A stretch of 17,813 nucleotides of DNA from Actinomycetes bacterium (GTDB lineage Bacteria; Actinomycetota; Actinomycetes; Actinomycetales; Actinomycetaceae): contig JAFAAX010000095.1 in assembly GCA_023426345.1 (NCBI GenBank), positions 1 through 17,813 on the forward strand, read 5' to 3'. Numbering within the stretch: the first letter of the stretch is position 1; every line of letters starts with the position of its first letter. The translations under genes and the position numbers were made by a program. Shown one piece after another: positions 11,517-17,813 of the stretch. A model generated the notes under the pieces. It made no database searches, was not told where the DNA came from, and saw only the letters and a list, made by a program, of their open reading frames with translations.

Positions 11517-13580
11517 GTGGCAGACCCGAGCACCTACCGGCCCCGGACGGGCGACATCCCGACCGATCCGGGCGTCTACCGCTTCCGCGACGGCGAGGGG
11601 CGGGTCATCTACGTCGGCAAGGCGAAGAACCTGCGCAACCGCCTGACGAACTACTTCCAGGACCCGGCGAACCTGCACCCGCGCACCCAGCAGATGGTGT
11701 TCACGGCGGCCAGCGTCCAGTGGACGGTCGTGCGGACCGAGGTCGAGGCCCTCACCCTGGAGTACACGTGGATCAAGCAGTTCGATCCGCGCTTCAACGT
11801 GATGTACCGCGACGACAAGTCGTACCCCTATCTGGCGGTGACGATGGGGGAGCAGGTGCCCCGCGTCCACATCACGCGGGAGGCGAAGCGCAAGGACTCC
11901 CGCTACTTCGGGCCGTACACGCAGGTGTGGGCGATCCGGGAGACCATCGACCTGCTGCTCCGCGTGTTCCCGGTGCGCACCTGCTCGGCCGGCGTCTTCC
12001 GCCGCGCCGAGGCCCAGGGCCGCCCCTGCCTGCTGGGCTACATCGACAAGTGCTCGGCCCCCTGCGTCGGGCGCATCAGCCCCGAGGACCACCGCGCCCT
12101 GGCGGAGGACCTCTGCGAGTTCATGGAGGGGCGCACGCGCCCCGTCCTGCGCCGCCTGGAGGAGGACATGCGCCAGGCCTCCGCCGACCTCGACTTCGAA
12201 CGGGCCGCCCGGCGCCGCGACGACATCCGCGCCCTGGAGAAGGTCCTCGAACGCAACGCGGTGGTCCTGGACGACGGCACGGACGCCGACGTGTTCGCGC
12301 TGGTCGCCGAGGAGCTGGATGCCGCCGTCCACGTCTTCCACGTCCGCGGCGGACGCATCCGCGGCACGCGCGGCTGGGTGATCGACCGCAGCGACGACGA
12401 CCCGCCCGAGACGCTGATGGCGCGCCTGCTCCAACAGGTCTACTCCGACATCCCGAAGGCCGGACGCCCGCTGCGGGGCCGCCCGACCCGGGCGGACCGC
12501 GAGCAGTCGACCTCCGTCGACGACGTCGCCCACACCCCCACGCAGGCCGTCCCGCGGGAGATCCTGGTCTCCGTCCTGCCCGAGGACGCCGGCGTCATCG
12601 AGGAGTGGCTCTCGGAGATCCGGGGGGCCCGCGTCCGCGTGCGCGTCCCGCGGCGCGGAGCGAAGGCCCAGCTCATGGACACGGTGCGGGAGAACGCCGC
12701 CCAGGCCCTGCGCCTCCATCAGACCAAACGGGCCGGGGACCTCACCCAGCGGTCCCGGGCGCTGGAGGAGCTGGCGGAGGACCTCGACCTGCCGGGCGCC
12801 CCGCTGCGCATCGAGTGCTACGACATCTCCCACACGCAGGGCCAGGACCAGGTCGGCTCCATGGTCGTCTTCGAGGACGGAGCGCCCCGCAAGGACGCCT
12901 ACCGGACGTTCAACCTGCGCGGTCCCGACGGCGCCGGCGTCCCCGACGACACGGCGGCCATGGACGAGGTCCTCCGCCGCCGCTTCGCCCGCCTGCTCGC
13001 CGAGGAGGAGGGCGTCGAGGGCGAGGACGAGGACGGCGTCGCCTACCGGTCGGGCCCCGTCGACGCGGAGACCGGGCGGCCCCGGCGGTTCTCCTACCGC
13101 CCGGACCTCGTCATCGTCGACGGCGGGCTGCCCCAGGTCGACGCCGCCCGCGCCGCCCTGGACGACATGGGCGTCGACATCCCCGTCGTCGGACTGGCGA
13201 AGCGCCTGGAGGAGGTCTGGGTGCCGGGGGATGCCTTCCCCCTGATCCTGCCCCGGGCGTCGGCCGCGCTGTACCTCCTCCAGTACCTCCGCGACGAGTC
13301 CCACCGCTTCGCGATCACCCACCACCGCCAGCGGCGCGGCGCCCGCCAGACGCGCTCCGTGCTCGACGACGTCCCCGGGCTCGGTCCCGCCCGCCAGAAG
13401 GCGCTGCTCCAGCGCTTCGGGTCCGTCAAGCGCCTGCGCGCCGCCACGGTCGGGCAGATCCAGGAGGTCCCCGGCATCGGCCCGCAGCTGGCCGCGGCCG
13501 TCCACGCGGCGCTGGCGCCCGCGCAGGGCGAGGGGACGGCGCCCGCGGAACCCGGCCCCGCGGGCCGCCCTCGTCCATGA
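11517..13580 (+). CDS. uvrC: UvrABC system protein C (excinuclease subunit C)
   Basis: UvrC makes both incisions in nucleotide excision repair after UvrAB marks the damage. It has 687 residues, slightly long but normal for actinobacteria. The N-terminal GIY-YIG nuclease, which makes the 3' cut, shows GVYRF (19-23) and IYVGKAKNLRNRL (31-43). A UVR domain that binds UvrB spans about 207-245 (RRLEEDMRQASADLDFERAA). The RNase H-like domain, which makes the 5' cut, shows CYDIS with Asp436 and VIVDGG with Asp535. Two helix-hairpin-helix units close the protein (about 616-675: VPGLGPARQKALL and VPGIGPQLAAAV). The GTG at 11517 gives MADPSTYRPRTGDIP and sits 6 nt after TACCCT. The gene heads the conserved uvrC-rapZ-yvcK-whiA cluster. 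Confidence 0.97.
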   Translation: MADPSTYRPRTGDIPTDPGVYRFRDGEGRVIYVGKAKNLRNRLTNYFQDPANLHPRTQQMVFTAASVQWTVVRTEVEALTLEYTWIKQFDPRFNVMYRDDKSYPYLAVTMGEQVPRVHITREAKRKDSRYFGPYTQVWAIRETIDLLLRVFPVRTCSAGVFRRAEAQGRPCLLGYIDKCSAPCVGRISPEDHRALAEDLCEFMEGRTRPVLRRLEEDMRQASADLDFERAARRRDDIRALEKVLERNAVVLDDGTDADVFALVAEELDAAVHVFHVRGGRIRGTRGWVIDRSDDDPPETLMARLLQQVYSDIPKAGRPLRGRPTRADREQSTSVDDVAHTPTQAVPREILVSVLPEDAGVIEEWLSEIRGARVRVRVPRRGAKAQLMDTVRENAAQALRLHQTKRAGDLTQRSRALEELAEDLDLPGAPLRIECYDISHTQGQDQVGSMVVFEDGAPRKDAYRTFNLRGPDGAGVPDDTAAMDEVLRRRFARLLAEEEGVEGEDEDGVAYRSGPVDAETGRPRRFSYRPDLVIVDGGLPQVDAARAALDDMGVDIPVVGLAKRLEEVWVPGDAFPLILPRASAALYLLQYLRDESHRFAITHHRQRRGARQTRSVLDDVPGLGPARQKALLQRFGSVKRLRAATVGQIQEVPGIGPQLAAAVHAALAPAQGEGTAPAEPGPAGRPRP

Positions 13581-13595
13581 GGGTGACCCGCGGGG
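13556..13595 (+). terminator. Hairpin spanning the uvrC stop codon
   Basis: CCCCGCGGG (13556-13564) pairs with CCCGCGGGG (13587-13595). An inner stem, CCCTC (13568-13572) with GAGGG (13579-13583), follows a 3x3 internal loop and leaves a 6 nt loop. The uvrC TGA (13578-13580) lies within the structure, so translating ribosomes could prevent it from folding. It may reduce read-through into rapZ. It shares 17 nt with the gltBD terminator region. Confidence 0.5.
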
Positions 13596-13605
13596 GAGGG
13601 GATGG

Positions 13606-13611
13606 CATCCT
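13606..13611 (+). promoter_or_regulatory. Possible leaderless -10 box of rapZ
   Basis: CATCCT has the key A and final T of TANNNT and lies 7 nt before the ATG at 13619, the same geometry as at uvrC. The first base is off consensus. It supports 13619 as the start and independent transcription of rapZ. Confidence 0.35.
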
Positions 13612-13618
13612 TGGGGGC

Positions 13619-14560
13619 ATGACGAACGAGGATCCGCCCCCCACCGTTCCCAGCGGCATCCCGCTGCTCGACTCGCTGCCCGGCGCGCCGGCGCCCGCCG
13701 CCAACGAGGTGCTCATCATCACGGGGCGCTCGGGAGCCGGGCGGTCCCAGGCGGCGCGCGCGCTGGAGGACCTCGACTGGTACGTCGTGGACAACCTGCC
13801 CCCGTCGATGCTCCCCGCGCTGGTCGGCATGATGTCGCCCGGCGGAGCGGCCGGCGTCCACCGGCTGGCCGTCGTGGTCGACGTGCGGTCGCGGGCGTTC
13901 TTCACGGATCTGGCCGCCACGTTGGACGCCTTGCGCTCCTCGGGCGTGCTCTACCGGATCCTCTACCTCGAAGCCGACGAGGCGACGCTGGTGCGCCGCT
14001 ACGAGTCGAACCGGCGCCCCCACCCGCTGCAGGGCGACGGCACCGTGGTCGACGGCATCCACGCCGAGGACCTGCTGCTCGCCCCGCTCCGGCGGCGCGC
14101 GGACGAGGTCATCGACACGACGACGATGTCCGTCCACGACCTCACGCGCCACATCCGCGACGTCGTGGCGGGGGAGGGGGAGCGGCCGCTCCAACTCACC
14201 GTCGAGTCGTTCGGCTTCAAGTACGGGCTGCCCCTGGACGCCGACGACGTCCTGGACGTGCGGTTCCTCAAGAACCCGTACTGGATCGACGAGCTCCGCC
14301 ACCTCACGGGGCGGGACCGGCCGGTGGCGGACTACGTCCTGGACCAGCCGGGCGCCCGCGACTTCGCGCGCGGCTACGCCGATCTGCTGGCGCCGATGCT
14401 CGCGGGGTACCTCACGGAGCTCAAGCCGTTCGTCACCATCGCCGTCGGATGCACCGGCGGGAAGCACCGCTCGGTGGCCATCGCCGAGCTCATCGCGTCG
14501 CGCCTGCGGGAGAAGGGCTTCCCCGTCCGCGTGCTCCACCGTGATCTGGGGAGGGAATAG
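13619..14560 (+). CDS. rapZ: RapZ-family nucleotide-binding protein (YvcJ type)
   Basis: RapZ/YvcJ proteins bind nucleotides and, in Escherichia coli, act as an RNA adaptor controlling GlmS; the actinobacterial role is less clear. The protein has 313 residues. The P-loop GRSGAGRSQ (36-44) carries Arg where many P-loops have Lys, as in other actinobacterial members. It is followed by ALEDLDWYVVDNLPP (49-62), a family hallmark. The C-terminal domain contains GCTGGKHRSV (277-286), also diagnostic. The chosen ATG gives MTNEDPPPTVPSG. An in-frame ATG at 13577 overlaps the uvrC stop (ATGA) and would add 14 residues; it has no ribosome site and the added residues look non-conserved, so I prefer 13619. 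The stop codon directly abuts the yvcK start. Confidence 0.95.
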   Translation: MTNEDPPPTVPSGIPLLDSLPGAPAPAANEVLIITGRSGAGRSQAARALEDLDWYVVDNLPPSMLPALVGMMSPGGAAGVHRLAVVVDVRSRAFFTDLAATLDALRSSGVLYRILYLEADEATLVRRYESNRRPHPLQGDGTVVDGIHAEDLLLAPLRRRADEVIDTTTMSVHDLTRHIRDVVAGEGERPLQLTVESFGFKYGLPLDADDVLDVRFLKNPYWIDELRHLTGRDRPVADYVLDQPGARDFARGYADLLAPMLAGYLTELKPFVTIAVGCTGGKHRSVAIAELIASRLREKGFPVRVLHRDLGRE

Positions 14561-15565
14561 ATGTCGTACCTCGATGCCGAGGGCTGGGCGCAGCGCGGCG
14601 AGGAGGGCCAGCAGGTCGTCGCGCTGGGCGGCGGACACGGCCTGTCCGCCACGCTGCGGGCCTTGCGCCACATCACGCACGCGCTGACGGCGGTGGTCAC
14701 CGTCGCCGACGACGGCGGGTCGTCCGGACGGCTGCGCTCCGAGATGGACATCCTGCCGCCCGGGGACCTGCGCATGGCGCTGGCCAGCCTGTGCGAGGAG
14801 ACGGAATGGGGGCTGACCTGGCGCGACGTCCTCCAGACGCGACTGCATACGACGGGCCCGCTGGACGGCCACGCGCTGGGCAACCTGCTGATCGCGGGCC
14901 TCTGGCAGCTCCTCGACGACGAGGTCACGGGCCTGGACTGGGTGGCGAGGCTGCTGCGCGCCCAGGGCCGCGTCCTGCCCATGGCCTCCGTGCCGCTCGA
15001 CATCGAGGCGGAGATGGACGACGACGGGCGACGCTACACCGTGCGCGGGCAGGCGGAGGTGGCCGTCGCGCAGGGCCTCGTCCGCCACGTCCGGCTGATC
15101 CCCGAGGACCCGCCGGTCCCTGGCGCCGTCCTCGACGCCGTCGGCAGCGCGGACTGGGTGGTCCTGGGCCCCGGGTCCTGGTACACGTCGGTGATCCCGC
15201 ATCTGCTGGCGCCCGATCTGCACCGGGCACTGGTCACCACCGACGCCCACCGCGCGCTCGTCCTCAACCTCGCCCGCCAGCGCGGCGAGACCGACACGAT
15301 GACGACCGCCGATCACGTCCGGGTCCTGTGCGAGCACGCCCCCGATCTCAAGCTCGACGTCATTGTGGCCGATCCCACGGCCACGGACGACATCGACGAC
15401 CTCATCGAGGCCGCGCAGCTCGTCGGGGCGCGCGTCCTGTTGCGCCAGGTCCGCACGGGAGACGGCCAGCCCCATCACGATCCGCTGCGCCTGGCGGCCG
15501 CGCTGCGCGACGCCTTCGACGGGTTCCTCGGCGAGGTCGGACGCCCCGAGCCCTGGCTCGCCTGA
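14561..15565 (+). CDS. yvcK: YvcK/CofD-like gluconeogenesis factor
   Basis: YvcK proteins are needed for growth on gluconeogenic carbon sources and for cell shape in Bacillus. They bind UDP-sugars and resemble the CofD phospholactate transferase fold. This protein has 334 residues. Visible features are the N-terminal ALGGGHGLSATLRAL (21-35), VADDGGSSGRLRSE (48-61), PPGDLR (66-71), HALGNLLIAGL (104-114) and GPGSWYTSVIPHLL (203-216). The ATG immediately follows the rapZ TAG with no gap, and GGGAGGG at the end of rapZ serves as ribosome site, so the two are translated together. The rapZ-yvcK-whiA order is conserved across Gram-positive bacteria. The exact biochemical activity in this lineage is unknown. 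Confidence 0.94.
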   Translation: MSYLDAEGWAQRGEEGQQVVALGGGHGLSATLRALRHITHALTAVVTVADDGGSSGRLRSEMDILPPGDLRMALASLCEETEWGLTWRDVLQTRLHTTGPLDGHALGNLLIAGLWQLLDDEVTGLDWVARLLRAQGRVLPMASVPLDIEAEMDDDGRRYTVRGQAEVAVAQGLVRHVRLIPEDPPVPGAVLDAVGSADWVVLGPGSWYTSVIPHLLAPDLHRALVTTDAHRALVLNLARQRGETDTMTTADHVRVLCEHAPDLKLDVIVADPTATDDIDDLIEAAQLVGARVLLRQVRTGDGQPHHDPLRLAAALRDAFDGFLGEVGRPEPWLA

Positions 15566-15591
15566 GGACGACGACGTGGAAGGATGAGCCC

Positions 15592-16575
15592 ATGTCCCTG
15601 ACGACCGACATGAAGGACGAACTGTCCCGCCTCAGGCCCGGCCCGACGGGCGTCGTGGCGGCGGAGGTCGCGGCGATGCTGCGGTTCGCGGGCGGCCTGC
15701 ACCTGGTGGCCGGACGCATCATCGTTGAGGCGGAGCTCGACTCCGCCCCCATCGCCCAGCGCCTGCGCGGCTTCGTCTCGCACCTCTACGGCGCCGAGTC
15801 GTCGGTGGTCGTGGTCTCCGGCGGGGCGCTGCGACGCGGCGACCGCTACGTGGTCCGCGTGGTCAAGGACGCGGACAGCCTCGCCCGGATGACCGGCCTC
15901 ATCGACCAGCTGGGCAGGCCCGTGCGCGGCCTGCCCGCGCAGATCGTCGCCTCGGGCGCCGACGAGGCCGCCGCCGCGTGGCGCGGGGCGTTCCTCGCGC
16001 GCGGATCGCTGATGGAGCCCGGGCGCTCGTCGTCGCTGGAGATCACCTGCCCGGGACCGGAGGCCGCCCTGGCCCTGGTCGGATGCGCCCGACGCCTGGG
16101 CGCCCCGGCGCGCTCGAAGGAGGTCCGCGGAGCGGACCGCGTGACGGTGCGGGACTCCGATGCGATCGGCGAACTCATCGCCGCGATGGGCGCGACGCGG
16201 ACCCATGCCGTGTGGCAGTCGCGGCGCGAGCGCCGCGAGGCCCGCGGCAGCGCGAACCGCCTGGCGAACTTCGACGACGCGAACCTGCGCCGGTCCGCTC
16301 GGGCGGCCGTGGCGGCCGGCGCCCGCGTCGAGCGCGCCTTCGAGATCCTGGGCGACGACGTGCCCGAGCACCTGCGGGAGGCGGGACGGCTGCGCCTGGA
16401 GTTCCGGCAGGCGTCGCTGGAGGAGCTCGGCCGCCGGACGGACCCCCCGCTCACCAAGGACGCCGTGGCGGGGAGGATCCGCCGCCTCCTCGCGATGGCG
16501 GACAAGGCCGCCCACGAGCGGGGCATCGCCGACACGGAGGCGGTCCTCACACTCGACATGCTCGAGGACGACTGA
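15592..16575 (+). CDS. whiA: Sporulation/cell-division transcription regulator WhiA
   Basis: WhiA controls sporulation septation genes in Streptomyces and influences division and metabolism in non-sporulating Gram-positives. The protein has 327 residues, typical of the family. The N-terminal part is the degenerate LAGLIDADG homing-endonuclease fold (about 1-200, beginning MSLTTDMKDELSRL, with AAEVAAMLRFAGGL). The conserved linker RLANFDDANLRRS lies near 223-235. A C-terminal helix-turn-helix (about 274-299: SLEELGRRTDPPLTKDAVAGRIRRLL) binds DNA. The ATG at 15592 follows GGAAGGA, which sits in the 26 nt gap after yvcK. It is the last gene of the rapZ-yvcK-whiA run before a hairpin. Whether this organism sporulates cannot be judged from WhiA alone, because non-sporulating actinobacteria also keep it. 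Confidence 0.96.
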   Translation: MSLTTDMKDELSRLRPGPTGVVAAEVAAMLRFAGGLHLVAGRIIVEAELDSAPIAQRLRGFVSHLYGAESSVVVVSGGALRRGDRYVVRVVKDADSLARMTGLIDQLGRPVRGLPAQIVASGADEAAAAWRGAFLARGSLMEPGRSSSLEITCPGPEAALALVGCARRLGAPARSKEVRGADRVTVRDSDAIGELIAAMGATRTHAVWQSRRERREARGSANRLANFDDANLRRSARAAVAAGARVERAFEILGDDVPEHLREAGRLRLEFRQASLEELGRRTDPPLTKDAVAGRIRRLLAMADKAAHERGIADTEAVLTLDMLEDD

Positions 16576-16607
16576 CCGGCCCCGGCCCGCGTCCGGATGA
16601 GCCCTTG

Positions 16608-16624
16608 GGCCCTGCTGGAGGGCC
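16608..16624 (+). terminator. Short hairpin after whiA
   Basis: GGCCCT (16608-16613) and AGGGCC (16619-16624) form a perfect 6 bp stem with a 5 nt loop, about 32 nt after the whiA stop. There is no U tract and the stem is short. It may separate whiA transcription from gap. Confidence 0.35.
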
Positions 16625-16634
16625 GTCCAGGGTG

Positions 16635-16640
16635 TAGATT
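16635..16640 (+). promoter_or_regulatory. Possible -10 box of gap
   Basis: TAGATT fits TANNNT and sits in a short AT-richer patch just after the whiA hairpin, about 104 nt before the gap start codon. No good -35 lies at normal spacing. Independent transcription of gap is plausible. Confidence 0.4.
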
Positions 16641-16654
16641 TGTGGGTGCTGGAA

Positions 16655-16727
16655 CCGCAGGGAACTGCGGGCCGGGCCTGCACCCCGCGGGTCCGGTTGC
16701 TCGTTTGAACGTGCCCCACGAGGGCAC
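16655..16727 (+). promoter_or_regulatory. Structured leader of gap (two hairpins before the ribosome site)
   Basis: The first hairpin is CCGCAG (16655-16660), loop GGAA, CTGCGG (16665-16670). The second is GTGCCC (16711-16716), loop CACGA, GGGCAC (16722-16727). Both stems are perfect over 6 bp. The second ends 4 nt before the strong Shine-Dalgarno AGGAGG (16732-16737), which itself lies 6 nt before the GTG start. The structures may protect the mRNA or tune translation of this highly expressed gene. I see no known riboswitch pattern. Confidence 0.4.
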
Positions 16728-16743
16728 AAGCAGGAGGACAACA

Positions 16744-17751
16744 GTGACCACTCGCGTTGGCATCAACGGCTTCGGCCGCATCGGCCGCAATTTCTACCGC
16801 GCCGCCCTGGCCCAGGGCGCCGATCTCGAGATCGTCGCGGTCAACGACCTGACCGACACCAAGACCCTCGCCCACCTCCTCAAGTTCGACTCGATCATGG
16901 GTCGTCTCGACGCCGAGGTCACCTACGACGACGACTCCATCACCGTCGACGGTCACAACATCAAGGTCCTCGCTCAGCGCGACCCCGCCGATCTGCCCTG
17001 GGGCGAGCTCGGCGTGGACGTCGTGGTCGAGTCCACCGGGTTCTTCACCGACGGCACCAAGGCGAAGTCGCACATCGACGCCGGCGCCAAGAAGGTCATC
17101 ATCTCCGCCCCCGGCAAGAACATCGACGGCACCTTCGTCATCGGCGTCAACGACGGCGACTACGACTCGGCGACGCACAACATCATCTCCAACGCGTCGT
17201 GCACCACGAACTGCCTCGCCCCGCTGGCGAAGGTCCTCGACGAGGCCTTCGGCATCGAGAAGGGCCTCATGGTGACCGTGCACGCCTACACCGGCGACCA
17301 GCGCCTCCACGACGCCCCGCACAAGGACCTGCGCCGGGCGCGCGCCGCGGCCCTCAACATCGTCCCGACCTCCACGGGCGCGGCCAAGGCCGTCTCCCTG
17401 GTCCTGCCGCAGCTGGCCGGCAAGCTCGACGGCTACGCGATGCGCGTCCCGGTCCCGACCGGGTCCGTCGTCGATCTCACCTTCGAGCCCAAGAAGGCCG
17501 GCGTCACCGCCGAGGACGTCAACGCCGCCTGCAAGGCCGCCTCCACCGGCGACTTCGCCCACGTGTTCGAGTACTCGGAGGAGGACCTGGTCTCCACCGA
17601 TATCGAGGGCGATCCGCACTCCTCCGTCTTCGACTCAAAGCTGACCAAGGTCATCGACAACCAGATCAAGGTCGTCTCCTGGTACGACAACGAGTGGGGA
17701 TACTCCAACCGCCTCGTCGAACTGACCGCCCTGGTCGGCAGCAAGCTCTGA
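16744..17751 (+). CDS. gap: Glyceraldehyde-3-phosphate dehydrogenase, type I
   Basis: This glycolytic enzyme oxidises glyceraldehyde-3-phosphate with NAD and phosphate to 1,3-bisphosphoglycerate; it is cytosolic and tetrameric. It has 335 residues. The NAD-binding GINGFGRIGRN is at the N-terminus. The active-site motif SNASCTTNCLAP has nucleophile Cys153, and the helper His180 lies in HAYTGDQ. The C-terminal WYDNEWGYSNRLVEL is typical. The start is GTG at 16744 rather than the earlier in-frame ATG at 16597, because AGGAGG lies 6 nt before it, the family N-terminus is TTRVGINGFG, and the extra 49 residues would be unlike the family. Codon use is strongly biased to C-ending codons, as expected for a highly expressed gene. 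pgk and tpi usually follow in actinobacteria but would be outside the window. Confidence 0.98.
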   Translation: MTTRVGINGFGRIGRNFYRAALAQGADLEIVAVNDLTDTKTLAHLLKFDSIMGRLDAEVTYDDDSITVDGHNIKVLAQRDPADLPWGELGVDVVVESTGFFTDGTKAKSHIDAGAKKVIISAPGKNIDGTFVIGVNDGDYDSATHNIISNASCTTNCLAPLAKVLDEAFGIEKGLMVTVHAYTGDQRLHDAPHKDLRRARAAALNIVPTSTGAAKAVSLVLPQLAGKLDGYAMRVPVPTGSVVDLTFEPKKAGVTAEDVNAACKAASTGDFAHVFEYSEEDLVSTDIEGDPHSSVFDSKLTKVIDNQIKVVSWYDNEWGYSNRLVELTALVGSKL

Positions 17752-17770
17752 TCCTCGGATCCCGGAGGAT
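17751..17770 (+). terminator. Small hairpin at the gap stop codon
   Basis: ATCCTCGG (17751-17758) can pair with CC and GAGGAT (17762-17770) around a single bulged G, with a 3 nt loop. It overlaps the last base of the stop codon. It is a weak terminator candidate. Confidence 0.25.
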
Positions 17771-17774
17771 GGCG

Positions 17775-17813
17775 CCCCCCCCCCCCCCCGGGGGGGCCGG
17801 GGCGGCCCCGGCC
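17775..17813. repeat. C15-G7 homopolymer run and GC palindrome at window end
   Basis: Fifteen C (17775-17789) are followed by seven G (17790-17796). The inverted repeat GGCCGGGGC / GCCCCGGCC (17795-17803 and 17805-17813) then has one base between arms and reaches the last base. It may be part of a large GC-rich terminator of gap, or an error at a sequence end. Confidence 0.6.

Noticed and set aside
11439..13505. Open frame of about 688 codons on the minus strand opposite uvrC
   Set aside because: It is a shadow of uvrC with low-complexity Val/Asp/Leu/Gly composition and no start signals.
13094..15478. Open frame of about 794 codons on the minus strand opposite uvrC, rapZ and yvcK
   Set aside because: It spans several conserved genes on the other strand and shows no family features.
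16597..16743. In-frame upstream extension of gap by 49 codons
   Set aside because: It would cover the likely promoter, leader hairpins and Shine-Dalgarno, and it is unlike any GAPDH N-terminus; the GTG at 16744 has an ideal ribosome site.
15475..17619. Open frame of about 714 codons on the minus strand opposite whiA and gap
   Set aside because: It is antisense to two firm genes and their intergenic region; its composition is that of a shadow.

Overview
This window is about 17.8 kb of very GC-rich DNA (third codon positions almost always G or C). It suggests a member of the Actinomycetota, most likely near Actinomyces/Schaalia. The evidence is the gene order uvrC-rapZ-yvcK-whiA-gap, a WhiA homologue, an actinobacterial-type RapZ with Arg in its P-loop, leaderless RTG starts placed 6-7 nt after TANNNT boxes, and the GlnA/GltBD sequences. 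The genus is an inference from gene content and style; no database search was possible.

Left part (1-9493), lipid and nitrogen metabolism. A long-chain acyl-CoA ligase (minus strand, cut by the window edge at its C-terminus) lies downstream of glnA (minus strand, type I glutamine synthetase with the adenylylation tyrosine). A strong GC-rich hairpin separates the two. A 300 bp divergent regulatory region separates glnA from gltBD (plus strand), the two subunits of NADPH glutamate synthase, which overlap by 8 bp. GlnA and GltBD together form the GS-GOGAT route of ammonium assimilation. The gltBD unit ends at a near-ideal 15 bp stem hairpin.

Middle (about 9500-11433), an accessory pocket. A Fic-domain (AMP-transferase type) protein with a C-terminal winged helix is preceded by a striking 33 bp palindrome. 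A third copy of the palindrome's half-site overlaps the Shine-Dalgarno sequence. Convergent to it on the minus strand are a GNAT acetyltransferase and a 37-codon reading frame that overlaps the GNAT stop codon (GTGA). The short frame resembles the C-terminal half of a ribbon-helix-helix protein. This pocket is the least ordinary part of the window.

Right part (11501-17813), conserved actinobacterial core. uvrC (excision repair) starts leaderless on a GTG and is divergent from the GNAT gene, which also looks leaderless. It is followed by rapZ, yvcK and whiA, closely spaced on the plus strand, and then by gap (glyceraldehyde-3-phosphate dehydrogenase), which has its own promoter region and a structured leader. 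The window ends in a C15-G7 run and a GC palindrome just after gap.

Most of the window is well-understood housekeeping DNA. I see no CRISPR array, tRNA, rRNA, transposase or clear new multi-gene system. The best candidate for something under-described is the Fic gene with its three-half-site operator.
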